64,000 bases of DNA from Mesaphorura yosii (GCA_009869945.1 WIXG01000157.1:62001-126000); one strand, 5' to 3'. Positions 15,160 to 32,669 are shown, numbered from the stretch's first letter. A program made the numbers and translations. Notes: generated from the sequence alone by a model not told the origin.

Positions 15160-18009
15160 TTGGGAGGTACACTAATGGTAATGTTTGCTTGCTTTGTGCG
15201 TCTAAAGATAACGACGGATTGAGACAGACTCTTCAAGAACATGTCGTTAATAAAGAAGAAGAGTCACTGCCAACTGAAACAAATTGGGTAGAGACTGTGC
15301 GTATTTAAACATTACACAAGCCGGACAAGTGTACACAGTTGCTGAAACAATTCACTTGTAAATTCTTCTCAGGCTGCCTCTAGCCGCTGACTGGTGATTA
15401 GAATGATTGCATATTGTACACCAACTACTGAATGACTACGAGGTTATCGCAAATCACATGCTAGATTCTAGAGTTCACCCCCAAGCCCAGAAATCACAAG
15501 TTGAGGGTGGTGAAAGACGTCTGACGTACAGATGCGAATTCTGGTTCAGGAACCTATCAAGAGAGGTTAGAATTCAGAACAGGACGCACTTTGTGGTTCA
15601 CGACACGCCACGCACGTGCTTTCCTTCGAGGCACAAGCAACGACTTGGGAAACTACTGACTAACTGATAGTGATACTTCGAAAGGGCACTTACTTAGGTA
15701 GGTATTAAAGGCAACAGGTGTTGATTCATGTGATCTCAAGAATTAGTTGATCACACAGTTAGTCACACTGCTGTGCAAATGAGTCTCTCTCTGCCACACG
15801 CTCGCGTTTGTTGTCGCGTTGCGAAACTGGATTCCGTCCTCGGCACGGGCGTCACGGTCAAACTACGAACTATCACCCCAACTAAAACTGATTAGAAACA
15901 TATAACCGGGTGCGGAAGACAAAATTTATGCGTAGAAACACTCACGGTGTCCTAAAACACGGGCAAACCGTTCATTTAGTGCAAAATACCCCATAAATAG
16001 CGTATTGGTAATAATAGCTGCATGAAATAATCAGGAAAGTAGAAGAGTCTTGTGATTTTGATTTTTTGTCTTGTGAGTAAAATCACATGCTTTCGATGCG
16101 TAAAATGACTCTTTGTACTGTGCACTACGTACTACCACGTACACACTTCATCGTTAGCAACATGGACTCGTGATATCACTAAAGCCTACTTCGCGTTTGC
16201 GGTGCAGAGAACGTCAACAACCTCACGTAGTACAGATTCCTAGCTGCTAAAGTATGAGATCACTGTTCACCACTCCTCACTGGCATGGTGGGCTCGAAGG
16301 TAGTTAATGCTTAGTGGTTAGAGCTTTGGGGCTGGGAATGCGTTACTTCGCGATTCACGAATGCGAGCAGGGTTGGACAACAACGAATTGGAATTAGCAG
16401 TCTAGCGATGTAAAATTCTAAATTCGTTGCCAAAATTCTGCGGCAGAGCTGTCAATTCACGAACCAAACTTCTGAGACATCGAGTGAAGATCCAGTCATA
16501 GAATTTGAGCATTATTTACGGCGAACTATGTGGAATTTTGTAGAATTTTACTGTTCGAATATGAGCCGTCAACTTACAAGTGAATGAAATTTGCCCTGTC
16601 TCATTTTGATTTCATGCTTTCTCCGAGATGTTTAGGTCCAGTCTCCATGAAAAATTCAAGATCAGTTTTGAGGAGATTTAATGAGGGGTTTCAATTTGAA
16701 CGAAATGCAGACTCCAGGAGAATGCAATCTTTAGTTTAATTAATCAGTGTTTATGAATGCCACGATGCATTTTGGACATTTTCGCACTTTCTACTAACAC
16801 AAGGTGAAACAATTGACCATGGCCAAAATGCTTCTTCCTGTGATCGCGTCTAGCTGAATCGACAAACTTTCGGTACATGACATCATCCTCCAACTAGCAA
16901 CTAGCAACAACTACCTGGCCTGATTCATACATGGCATTTCGTTATAAACTGGTAACGTGAGCCAACTGAAATTGAAACCCCAAGAACTGAGGATTACACA
17001 TCTTTTAATGCGAAGTTAGCAGCAACTCTTTTTTGTACCAACCAAGTTGCCGAAACGAACGAGCGCTCCGTGTCTCCATCCATCGAACCTTGCAGCCAAC
17101 TTTTGCCGAGTTCCAACTTCTTTCTTGTTTTGTTTTGCGAAAATTATACACGGGTTTCGAAATACGTGATGCAAAAATATTTTATACGAAGTGGGCACAC
17201 AGAACACAGCAGAACAATAACAAATTATTAAGCAAAAGGCAGAATTCAAAAACGGTATTTTCTCTCTCACTCGTCGTTTATCTGAATAGCTAATATTTTA
17301 TTGCTGTTTTATTTACGCTATGTTTTAGACTCGACTGGTGTAAAATTAAGACTTCCTTTGTAATTCAGGACTATGAATTTGGTTGCTGGCGACGAAGAAG
17401 TCGAAATAATTGACGGCAAGTTCATCTCAGTTCAAGTTGAGGTTCCAGATCAAGTTTACCAAATTCCATAACCAAAAAAGTATTATTGGACTTTAGTTAC
17501 ATCTGTGAAAGGAGAGAGAGGAGATTCATTCAGACCAGACTCACTTCAAGACACAACCACATCCACAGATTCCAGAGATACGTTATCGAATTTTTACCCC
17601 ATTCAAGAAATTAACCGAAGCAGATTCCTCCCAATCCGCAGAACCGACACAAGACATTCACCTCTCCTCTCTCTCCTGGCTCGTATCGTCATTTTGAGCG
17701 AATTGGAATCCAAACTCACCACCACACCAAGCGATAGCACTGACGAAAATTGGTGATTGTACAAACCCTGCCACTCTAATTGTCTAATTGGTACAAATAA
17801 CAACATTTACGTCACAACCAAGCATGGTCAACGTTGCATTTGAGAGGACCAGCGAAGATCTGCTCAACATCTAGGGCGAGGTCTTTCTACTTCATAGTTC
17901 CGCGATTTTTACAAATTTTTCTACAACATACGTATATTATCAATAATATACATGACCCTCTTTGTCCCAACTGATACTACGGTTAACGAGAGCAACTTGA
18001 TAAAAAAAG
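15160..18009. other. Intergenic region between FNIP and CCR4/CNOT6
   Basis: Divergent upstream regions of two genes. Contents: a SINE-like segment near 16.3 kb (separate entry) and a 32-codon open frame at 17371-17469 just after an acceptor-like TAATTCAG, which may belong to an untranslated 5' exon of the CCR4/CNOT6 gene. No other coding segment is supported. Confidence 0.45.
16300..16370 (+). repeat. tRNA-derived SINE-like fragment
   Basis: AATGCTTAGTGGTTAGAGC at 16306-16324 is close to a pol III A box. About 25 bases on, a hairpin TCGC-ATTCACGA-type-GCGA at 16348-16366 sits where a T-arm would be. The rest does not fold as a good tRNA cloverleaf, so it looks like a decayed tRNA-derived short repeat. 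Confidence 0.4.
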
Positions 18010-21000
18010 ATGTCTAGAACACCAATCAAGGACACAATGGGGATCGGTCGTACGACACCAAGTTCTAGCGGTGGAGGAACTAGCACAAGTAGCAGTGGTA
18101 ATCTGTCTGCTCCGTCAACACCTGCGGGAGGACACACGACTAATCATAACCATCATGGAAATTCTAACAGCACCAATCACCACCATAACCACCATAATAG
18201 TATGGGCACCGGAGGCGGAGGAGCGCTGGAGAAGCATTTAACATCCGGGGGTCGGAGACCGTACACGTTCATGTCAAGCGAGGACGTGGCTGCCGGTAAA
18301 AGATCAACATGGAATGAAATGGAATTAACAGGTAATCTAATGCACGAGCACTTGTCCTAGTACAAACGAAATAAGTTTAATGAATAAGATAAATAAAATT
18401 GACATTGCTTTTCTTTAGGAAACATCAGGAATATATCACCGGCATTGTTTGACATGACCCATTTGACTCACCTGTATGTTAACGATAATCAACTGACTAA
18501 ACTGCCACCGGAAATTGGAAAACTCATAAATTTGACCGTACTGGATGCATCGTCCAATAAGTTAAAAAGTCTACCACCAGAGATTGGGGATTTGAGCCGC
18601 TTGAGAGAGCTACAATTGAACAACAACCAAATTCGACAATTTCCATTCGAAATGGGAAAGCTCTTCAACCTTCAGATACTAAACATCAAGGGCAACCCAC
18701 TTCCACCCGAACTTATTAGTCTCCAAGCTGAAGTGAATGGAACAAGCAAGCTTCTGACATATCTACTGGACAATATACCAGGTATGAAATTCGTTAAATT
18801 CTCTATTGTCGGGTTGTGTCGCCATTTATTTTAAACTCCTGCGCAATCAACACCCTAGGTCCCAGCATAGCATTTTTTTTCATGTGGCTGAAGTTTCTCA
18901 CGATTCGTGCGTTAAGAAATTAGACACCAGCAGCTACATTGAAAAGCGATAAATATTCAGCACTGAATTGAGGCTTAAGTTTGTACAGCGAGTACAGCCA
19001 TGCCAGTGAATTTGTGAATTGAAGTTGAGAACGCCTTTGTACTGGTTACGTCCGCTCTAAATGAACACAGGCACATTGACTCATCAGTTATGTTATAAAT
19101 CTAGACGCATGGCGCTAATCTCTAATCTAATCTTTCATTTAGTTGAGTGACGGCAAATCTTTGAACGTTTGAATGTCCTGTTTAAGTTCAGAATGGAAGC
19201 TAGAAAAGAAATGCTCCTTCTCCTATCGTCATCGACACTCGTTATCTTTGCGTTGCGTAGGCTTGTGATGGTCCCAAAATGTTATCATATGAAGGGAAAA
19301 GGCATTTTTAGCATTTTACTGATGTGGACCCGCCGGTTACCATTGAAAATTTTAGTTTTGTATCTGTACACATTGTGCCATGTTTAATGTTCAACCCACA
19401 TGATCCATGTTATTGGCATCAAGGTAAGGCAAGATATGTAAAAAATCAAAGTGTGAATATAGACGATGCGGATACCGTTGGCATAATTTATGAAGGCAGC
19501 CAAAACTTCGACTCGAAAAATTTTGCCAGTTTCAGTGGAACTGAGGTTCATGTACCGTGCACATGCACTTTTGGAGTGTGATGTGAGAGAAGTGAGACCT
19601 TACACGAGCAACAGTACCAATGTTGAGTACGAGCGTGAGATTGGCTACGGGTTTTATACGCTGTTCTTGCTGTGTTAGGTAGCGTGGCCGAGTGGTCTAA
19701 GGCGCTGGTTTTAGGCACCAGTCTCTTCGGAGGCGCGAGTTCGAATCTCGCCGCTGCCACAAAATCTTTTTGACTGTTTACTTTTTTGCACTGGGGCAGT
19801 CGCGTGTATTCATTGCTGAATGTGCGGTGTGATAAGCTCCGGATCCAAATTACACTGCATTTTATCAATTTCCGATGTGATTCCGTTGCAGATTACGCCG
19901 CAGTGATTAAACTGCGAGCTGCCAGCTGCATTCGCAAAAAAGTGTGAATATTTTGAGACAGGAATTGCCGATTGCGGAGAATCATAAAAATGCGTTTGGA
20001 TTGCTGATTGCACTGATAAAACGATACGACTTCTCATAATAATGAATGCCTGCCGCACATTCTGCTAATTAACGATGTCTGATATTGAGAATGCGAACAG
20101 AGAAGTTTGTGAATACATCGAAGCCCACGCCAACGCATAAAGTGCGAATTTCTCTTTTTTCTCGTGATACATAATTCCGTCTTCATCATCATTATCCTTT
20201 ATTAGAACAGAATATATGAGAATGAGTACAGCTACAGCAGAACAATCATCTCGTGATTAGGTTTATTATTATAGCGAAGCGATACTATCGTCGTCATTGT
20301 CGTGCGAAATCCCTTGCAAATAATAAAGTCCCTAAACTAAACGCGCTCAGGATTTGCGAAATATCGTTGAAGAATTTCCGGATCTGCGCCGCGGCCGCCA
20401 CTTTTCATTAACTAACTCATAAACACCGACACGATAAACGTATGTGCAAAAATTACAACAATAAGAATACAAGAGCACAAGGTTCTTATAATTTATTATA
20501 GCGTCAGCGTGCATGCTATAAAGAGTAAAGCTCCAAAGTTATACGATTGCGCATATAAAAATTTATTACAAAAATAACATTGAGAAATTACGATTATGAT
20601 CCACTACCTTCCATCTTCCAAATTAATTTTAACATTTGTAAAGACCAAGAAGACTAAAATATAATTTTTAATCCCATTTTTAGTATCAAAATATAGAATG
20701 ACCTCCATAATTAAAATTGAAGGTTACTTTACAATTTACCTTGACTTTTTACAAATTCGAATTCCTACTCCATAGATTACGAGTACTGTAAATGTACATA
20801 ATGAGTGATTACAGTTTCCAATTCCCTGTCCGAGGAACACTTGTCTATTTCCATTTTCCGGTGTTCGGTTCTTCTCTTGCAATGCGATGCGAAGGCGAAG
20901 AAATCCCACAATGAAATTATTCACACTTTTACACAGTCAAACCCATTCCTGCTCTAGTATTAACTCCAGACAATAGTTAAGTAGTACAAAAATAAATGAG

Positions 21001-24000
21001 GGTCCACTTTCCACTCGTTGAAGTAAAGTTCGATTAAGAAGTCACATAACAAAGTCTAATCTCAAGATCACGATGTCCATTAGCCAACGTTATTATTTGC
21101 GCTTCAACTTCCAAGTCCTTCTGAGGCGGCTTCACTGCTATAGCACTGCTTTTCGTTGAAGCGTTGATGTTTGAATTCGTTGAAACTGTTCCACTGTTTG
21201 ACGGCTCACTGATTGTTGAAGTTGGAGAACTTGACAATGAGCTGTTTGAGCCGATTAAATCCCAACCCGAACTGAACGCGTTGTTTTGTGGCGATGACGA
21301 AAATGATGACGACGACCCGCTGTTATTGCAATCATCTTTTGGAATCCAGTGTTCGTCGTAAAAATAGAAGTTCCGTAGCTTGTCGTTTCGTTGTTTTTCC
21401 TCGATTGTCGGAGGGTCTTCTTTCATTGACTGAATCGATGACGTAAAGAAATACTGCTGTTCCAAAAGCTGAGAACTCGGAACAGGAATCGATGACTTTG
21501 ACATTTCTGAGCTGGTTTTCGGCGGTGGTGAAATCGGATCCGGTAGTGACTTGTACTTGAAAGTATTGTCAACACTGGCTTCGTTCTCGTCACTCGACAC
21601 GATATTGTTCACGTTATTGTTGCTACTCTGATTTGAGCTCGCAACGTCTGATTTTTTGTAAGCACTCGAATTTGCTCTTGAATTAGTATTGCCGTTGTTC
21701 GTGATTGATGAACTTTCAGAAGTTTGCACCTGTGCAAAATTGTTTGGATTGTTGTTCAGGTTCAGATTCAGTTTGTTTTTCTGGTTCGTCTTAAAGTTTT
21801 TCTTCTTTCCATTTCCGTTTTGCATCTGATGATTATGATTGACTCGCTGCTGCTGTTGCATTTGCACCTTGTGCCCTCTGGCATTGCCATTGCCGTTGCT
21901 GTTACAGTACGGCACCATCGACGGTGGCAGTTGTTGGAAATTTGTCGGACTGGTAGACACTTGACTACTCGGTGGAAAATAGTATATAGGCTGAAAGCAG
22001 CAGATCAGTCCAGGCCCAGGTGGTGAGGGCGACGGTGGCGGGGGGACAACTGGAATTGGTGGCGTGTGTTGTCCATTGCGTATGAGAGGAAGTCCGGTCA
22101 GAATATTCGACTGCATGAGGAGTGGTGATCCGGCCAGAGTTGCATGCTGGTGACTATTGTGATGATGGTAGTGCTTATGGTGGTAGAAATTTTGCGGCTG
22201 ATGGAATTTGCCGCCTCCGCATCCTCCTCCAGTGGTTGTGGCCCGGATCAGCGTCGCTCCCGTGTAATATGAGTTGTCCATTTGTCATTTCGAGTGGAAA
22301 TTTGCGAGCATTCTTGTTATCATACAGCACGACTGTGTATGACAGAATGCTACACACTTGAGACTTGGAATTCGGGAAATTTAGAAGCGTCGTTCTTCGT
22401 TGCTCTCCTGCGCACGGGCAAAAATTGTGAATTTTCGACGATTTTTTGCTATCCAAATTAACGAGTTGGCAAACTTACCGCAGAACAAGTCCGAGCCGTT
22501 GCTCATCAAGAGGTGAGACTGTTGTTTTTGTCTCACTCAATCAGCACTGACGACGGAGTCTCGACTCGATCAATACTAAACCAGTAATCCCATTGTTGTG
22601 AACTGTGTTATGATCTAGTCATGAACACGAAGAAGGCATCTGCATCAGCGTTAAACGTACCTTACCACCATGCCGAGGTACGATCAAGTGCGAAGGTGTG
22701 CTGGCGCTGATGATAATGATGGGTAGTAGTAAGTAGTTGGTTAGTTAGTTGTTGCCTGCGGAATTGAATTGAGCACACAGCACAGAATCGTGCATCAATA
22801 TGTGGCTGAGAGTGGGAGCGCATCCATTGTGAAGACTGACTAACCTGGTGACACACTTGAGTAGCAGGAAGTGACCGAGTAACTGTTCTTGCCTGTGGGC
22901 CTCTCTCATTTCTTTACTCCACTTTTGTCAGAACCCAGAACAATTACCTGCTTGGGCCTTATGCTTTTCTTGCACTTAACAACAACATTTATGCATGCAG
23001 CCATGATTTCAATAATGCAGAATTATACCTTCAAAACTTGTCAAAATTGCAAGTTTTGCATGGCCGGTGGCGGCTTGAGTTTATATCTCACTGGTTTCTG
23101 AAACACGGTGCATTGCCGTATTTGTGCATGTGCTCAATGCACTTGAGATCTTGCCTTAGCCTCAAAATCAAACGCGTAGAAGGAATGTTTGTGTCGTACT
23201 TGCTCGTTAACACGTACGATGTGCCGGGACAAGATGCAGTAAATCGCTTTTTGCTCGATTTCAATTAATTTCATATTTCTTGTTTGTAAACATGCAGTCG
23301 TGCTTTCATTGCGTTATCACCAAAAGAGACCTCAATTTATTCTTCTCAAGAGTTTGGACTTTTGTAGAGTGTTTATTTATTGAGGTTGATTAATTACCAA
23401 AACACAAATGACGTGCGCCATGAAATCATATTTCCTGGCTTTTTTCGATCTCAATTATTCCCATTTTGTTACGTAAGCAAACGACTTCTGCATTGCTGCA
23501 TTTTGCAGCTTTCTCATGGTGCATATCGTCAAGCAATTAAATGCAATTACGAAACATTAAGCGATTAAAGCTGTGTCACTTGGAATGAATGTGAGATTTT
23601 TACATGTCGTGCTCGTGTGTTACGTTTGGCGACTGGCGAGGAGTGGAAAGCCATAAAACTGTGTTTGCGAGGAAAGACGGTCTGGCCTGTCTGCCTTTCC
23701 TTCCTGAACATGAGTCACTAAAGAGAATATGTGCGTTCTCATTTGCCTCAGTCATATTTTCATACCGTGGAATCAAATTATGGCAGTGTCGGTGACAATC
23801 AAAGGAATTCATTCATTTATTATTATAGCCCATAAAAAGGCGCGGCACAATAGAGGAGAGAAACGACACACAGCCGGGCTGGGCTGGTCATAGAAGTTCT
23901 CGTTTTCTGGTGTGCTTTGATATCGTAATGGCGCACTTTATTTTGGTCCTACTTATCTAATGAATATGAATGCAAAGGAGAAACAATGCGATTTGCGAAT

Positions 24001-27000
24001 TTCTGTTGGTGCAGATGCTGGCTTGGTTTATGGTACGCCTGGGACAAAGGAAATAGAACATATCGCTAATTAACTCACGTTGAAATAAGACTGTGAGTAT
24101 CATGACGGTTGATGAAGGAGTAACGCACACTCTGCTCTCTGATTAAATTACGAGAACAAACTTAATTCTAAGCTAAGAATGAAACGCATGCAAGCGAGTG
24201 GAAAGTTTAAACTTGAGAATTGTTTAAAATCGTTCATCATGCCATGCCCGTGATGGTGATGGAGGAAAACGCGAGAATATTTTGCATTCGTTGTTGTTAT
24301 AAACTCAAGCTCACGAGAAAGATGCTGATGAGCGAAATGAGGGCATCTTTCTTTTATTTTCTGCTGTTTTAATAGTTATTTTGTGACAGCCTGTGTCAAT
24401 GTTCCTCAAGATATGGTTGAACAAATTTTGCACGGTCTCTTGTTTTGTTCACGATTGAAGAGCATCTGGGTTACTGCATATGCTTACAGCGACAGCCGCT
24501 GATAAGGCTGTCTGAAAGATTCTGTAAATAAAGTCTCAACTACGTTCAATTTCGGCGTGCAAAATTGTAATGTAAACCACTGAAGAGCTGTTTGGTTTAT
24601 TCAAATTCACTCGGTTGAGAGATTTTGAAGACGAATGATGAATAAACAGCATCACAATCGCAACCCAAGAGCAAAGCCTTAGCCCTAACCTTCGAATTTA
24701 TTGACCTGCCGTTTCGTTACGCACATTTCTAAGGTCTTTTTCGTCTTGCTGAATGCTGAACTGGCGACCTTTTATAGCCAAGTTTTGCAGTTTTCTTTTG
24801 TTGAATCATGCACTCTGCTGTTTCAGCGTATCTGTGTATCGAATGACAAGCCTTTGTGCCTTCATTTATCCATGTTGAAAAGTTCTAGAAATATTTTTTA
24901 ACGGTCGCCTTTAATTTTGGAGGAAGGAATATTATCGACGCATAAAACATTTATGAGGACATACATAAATAAAAACGAATTTACTGTCGCATTATTCTTA
25001 TAAAATGGTTGTAGTGTTGTAATGATGCGAGTGATGCCTGACGCCTTTCTTGTAACTGCTCACTCACAATGCCACAGCATACAATTATTATTATGGAATG
25101 AACATTTTCATTTCGCAACTTCATTCCAACCAACAAGGTCAGAAAGTCAGAATGCGTGGCTGAGGCTAAGAAGGCAGTTCCATTCCTCATGGAGTCTAAC
25201 AATGAGGCCTCTTTTTCTGCAGTTCCAACAGTGGACCCTCCTGCAAGATCGTGGCTACCGTTGGCAACTCCAGTCAGATCACGTCCGGCCTGCATTTTCA
25301 CCGTTTTGTGCTACAACGTTCTTTGCGAAAAATATGCCACCAGACAACTGTACGGCTACTGCCCAACTTGGGCCTTGGACTGGAACTACAGAAGGAAGGC
25401 GATTTTAACTGAATTGAAGCATTACTCGGCAGACATCATGTAAGTAATTGTTAATTATGCCAATTATGATGAACAACACATTAAGTCAGTAGACACGCCG
25501 GATATGATGGTGACGTAATATTAACATCTGAAAAATGCCTTTACAGTAGCCTCCAAGAAGTGATGACCGATCAATTCTACAACTTTTTCCTACCGGAACT
25601 TCAACAAGATGGTTACATGGTAAGTTAATTAACTACTTTATCTTTTCCAAATAGGATTTATTTACAGACAATTGGGGATGAGAACAAGAATACCTTCTGG
25701 TTTGTAGGGAATCTTTGCCGCCAAGTCCCGTGCAAAGACTATGACAGAACAGGAGCGAAAGTATGTGGATGGATGTGCAATCTTTTACCGATCCGCAAAA
25801 TTCCGTCTTATCAAAGAACATTTGGTCGAATTCAATCAACTGGCCATGGCAAATTCTGAGGGATCCGACGACATGTTAAACAGGGTTATGACCAAGGGTA
25901 AGAATAAAAATTTGCCACAGGACAACAGCTATGAAGTTATTAGAAGTATGTGATGATGGATGTGTATGTTAATTTACGTTCTGCGTTTAGATAACATTGG
26001 TTTGGCGGCGCTGTTGGAGACTCGAGAATCGGCTTGGGACAACGGAGTGCCTACGGATAATCCACCGCTTCTTGTTTGCACCGCGCATATTCATTGGGAC
26101 CCAGAATTTTGCGATGTTAAACTGGTTCAAACTATGATGCTAATGCATGAACTTCGTCTGATAGCAGAAGAGTCAGAATACTGTGGAAATGGAACAAGTC
26201 CAGCAGACAAGGTTCACTTACTTCTGTGTGGTGATTTGAATTCGTTGCCTGACTCTGGTAAGTAACACGTGGTTTGCGGACGGTTCATGGTATTGGATTC
26301 GGGACAATATCTAATTGCAGTTGCTTGAATTGTAGGCGTGGTAGAATTTTTACAAACATCAAGGATCTCAGCCAAGCATAGCGATTTTAAAGGTTAGTAA
26401 AATGCAACTGCAAGTTGCTTTGCTTTACATTGCCGATTTATTGCTTCGGGATTGCATTGTAAAATAATTCGCTGATTGGCTGAAAAATGACTAATACCGT
26501 GTTTTTTTCCGATTTCAAAGATCTAGGCTACAAACAATGCCTCCAGCGCCTGTCTTACCACTCCGATCGAACCAATGAGTACACACACGCGTTTCGTTTA
26601 GCGCCCGCGTACACGGCGGATGTGATGCAGTTTACGAATTATACATTCGACTTCAGAGGGTACGTCTTTAAGTTTGCAAATGTTTTTATGTATGCCATGA
26701 AACCTTTGTTACAACGGTAACAATTGTGAAACTTGAACTCATAAAGTAAGGGAGTGTTTAAATTAATAGTAAGTCGTATTAGTAAGTAAATTAGTTGTAA
26801 ATTAGTCCACTTCCATGTCAGATGGTTCATCTCCTGTCACTTCGTCCGGATCCAGAAGAAGGATGTCATGTTCGTTGCAGTGAAATAATCCAAAAAAGCG
26901 TCTTTTCTCCATATTGTGTTCTTTTTTGCAATTTTTGACCACACACATCAGTTCATGGTTTCTTTCACCCAGCACGCAACCATCGTGTTTATCTTTTTCT

Positions 27001-27581
27001 GTCAGGATTGAGCAGATGCATTTTCTACTCTCTTATTCAACACGTAAACACCGGCATTGCAATGCCGGTCGCAACACCAAACTACTTTAATATTTCTTCA
27101 ATCAGAAGTAATTAATAAGGAAATTAATAAGTAATACTACTTTACCATGTCTAGTGGACCTATGTTTACAGTTCACAGTTCACGGATTACTTTACTTTTA
27201 AATTGAACTGAGAGTTGACTTCTGCACATTGGAATGAACAAAGCAAAATGAAGACGAAGAAAATTTATTCTCATTTAAGTCTTGTACAATTCGCGCTGAA
27301 TTTGAACTGTTTGTCTTGTTTTTCAGCATGATCGATTACATTTTCTACTCCAGACCAATCACGTGTCTAGGATTACTTGGACCGATGGACGAAAACTGGC
27401 TGGCTGAAAATAAAGTGGTTGGGGCCCCTCATCCATCCATTCCTTCTGGTAAGTCTAAAGTATCTAGTTGCCAGTGAAGCCCATTTACTTCAGTTACTTC
27501 AACTTTCTAAATGTTTCATTTTCAGATCACTTTCCGCTACTAGCCGAATTGGAAATGACATCTGGGAGAACCTGGAAGTAA
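18010..27581 (+). CDS. CNOT6: CCR4-NOT deadenylase subunit CCR4 (CNOT6/twin)
   Basis: Ten coding exons: 18010-18331, 18419-18781, 25223-25439, 25547-25619, 25708-25897, 25991-26257, 26336-26392, 26521-26659, 27327-27448 and 27526-27581. All join in phase to 601 residues. After a Ser/Gly/His-rich N-terminus (a His-Asn run around residues 47-65) comes YTFMSSEDVAAGKRSTWNEM, then leucine-rich repeats (LPPEIGKLINLTVLDASSNK), then the exonuclease-endonuclease-phosphatase domain. Visible catalytic motifs are SLQEV (metal-binding Glu), CGDLNSLPDSG (Asp/Asn) and PSDHFPLL (general-base His). The enzyme is the 3'-5' poly(A) nuclease of the CCR4-NOT complex; the LRRs bind CAF1. The 6.4-kb second intron carries a tRNA gene and a minus-strand gene. 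It converges on Gdh. Very secure. Confidence 0.95.
19678..19759 (+). tRNA. tRNA-Leu (anticodon UAG)
   Basis: An 82-base cloverleaf. The acceptor stem GGTAGCG pairs with CGCTGCC (one G-U), the discriminator is A, and there is no encoded CCA. The A box is TGGCCGAGTGG and the anticodon stem is CTGGT/ACCAG around loop TTTAGGC, giving anticodon TAG. A long variable arm typical of class II tRNAs follows, then T-arm GCGAG-TTCGAAT-CTCGC containing the B box. A T run at 19766-19770 is a pol III terminator. No anticodon intron is present. It lies in the sense orientation inside the large intron of the CCR4/CNOT6 gene, so pol II and pol III transcription overlap there. Confidence 0.95.
21034..22281 (-). 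CDS. Nested intronic gene: low-complexity Asn/Ser/Pro/His-rich protein, unidentified
   Basis: One uninterrupted coding exon of 415 residues begins MDNSYYTGATLIRATTTGGG. A His-rich run (about 35-46), a polyproline stretch (VVPPPPSPSPPGPG), a Gln-rich stretch, and long Asn- and Ser-rich regions follow. More ordered islands are SLPDPISPPPKTSSEM, NDKLRNFYFYDEHWIPKDD and the C-terminal AQIITLANGHRDLEIRL. No transmembrane segment or known domain is visible. Upstream on the minus strand a donor (GCG|GTAAGT, exon end near 22482) and an acceptor (GCGCAG, exon start 22407) define a 74-base leader intron, which supports real transcription. The gene lies wholly inside intron 2 of CCR4/CNOT6 on the opposite strand. 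Composition suggests an RNA-granule or transcription-related disordered protein; this is inference. The SPP-type motif faintly recalls PNRC proteins, but I do not claim it. Confidence 0.7.
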   Translation of the reverse strand: MDNSYYTGATLIRATTTGGGCGGGKFHQPQNFYHHKHYHHHNSHQHATLAGSPLLMQSNILTGLPLIRNGQHTPPIPVVPPPPSPSPPGPGLICCFQPIYYFPPSSQVSTSPTNFQQLPPSMVPYCNSNGNGNARGHKVQMQQQQRVNHNHQMQNGNGKKKNFKTNQKNKLNLNLNNNPNNFAQVQTSESSSITNNGNTNSRANSSAYKKSDVASSNQSSNNNVNNIVSSDENEASVDNTFKYKSLPDPISPPPKTSSEMSKSSIPVPSSQLLEQQYFFTSSIQSMKEDPPTIEEKQRNDKLRNFYFYDEHWIPKDDCNNSGSSSSFSSSPQNNAFSSGWDLIGSNSSLSSSPTSTISEPSNSGTVSTNSNINASTKSSAIAVKPPQKDLEVEAQIITLANGHRDLEIRLCYVTS

Positions 27582-28042
27582 CAGCATTTTTAAAAAAAGA
27601 GACGTACAAGCTGTCTCGTTATGACGTTTTCGTTATAGGTTCTGTTTGATTTAACTTCTAATCAATTTTTTGCAAAAATTTGGAGACATTTGTGTAAGTT
27701 AAGATTTCGGAAGGAAGCGTTGAAGTTTTGAAAAATTTGTCACATGTATTCATTTATTAGTAGTGTGCATCTTTTATTATTTTACTTATGGTTTGTAATA
27801 GTTGAAGACGAGAAAGATATTTTAAACTTATGGTGAGTTTGAGGAAGTTTCGAGCCTATTTAATTATTTTTATCGAGCATTGAGGATTGTTTTTATGGGG
27901 AAAGTAAATTCTGTCAAATATTTACTCCGTTTATGAATGACCAGATTTTATTCACTTCATCATCGTCTAATTCGTAGCAGTAACAGTTAAATACGTGGTT
28001 TAGTGAGAGACAGAAACGTGTGTCAAATGCTTGCAGGAATAC
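27582..28042. other. Convergent 3' ends of CCR4/CNOT6 and Gdh
   Basis: An AT-rich gap between stop codons on opposite strands. A minus-strand AATAAA at 27947-27952 suits the Gdh transcript. No obvious plus-strand AATAAA was seen for CCR4/CNOT6. No coding segment is present. Confidence 0.55.

Positions 28043-32669
<4,627 letters not shown>

Noticed and set aside
19548-19868. 106-codon minus-strand frame across the tRNA gene
   Set aside because: Its protein-like middle is just the translated complement of the tRNA.
21034-22281. PNRC-family assignment of the nested gene
   Set aside because: Only a short Pro-Ser motif is reminiscent; the defining tryptophan-containing motif is not present.
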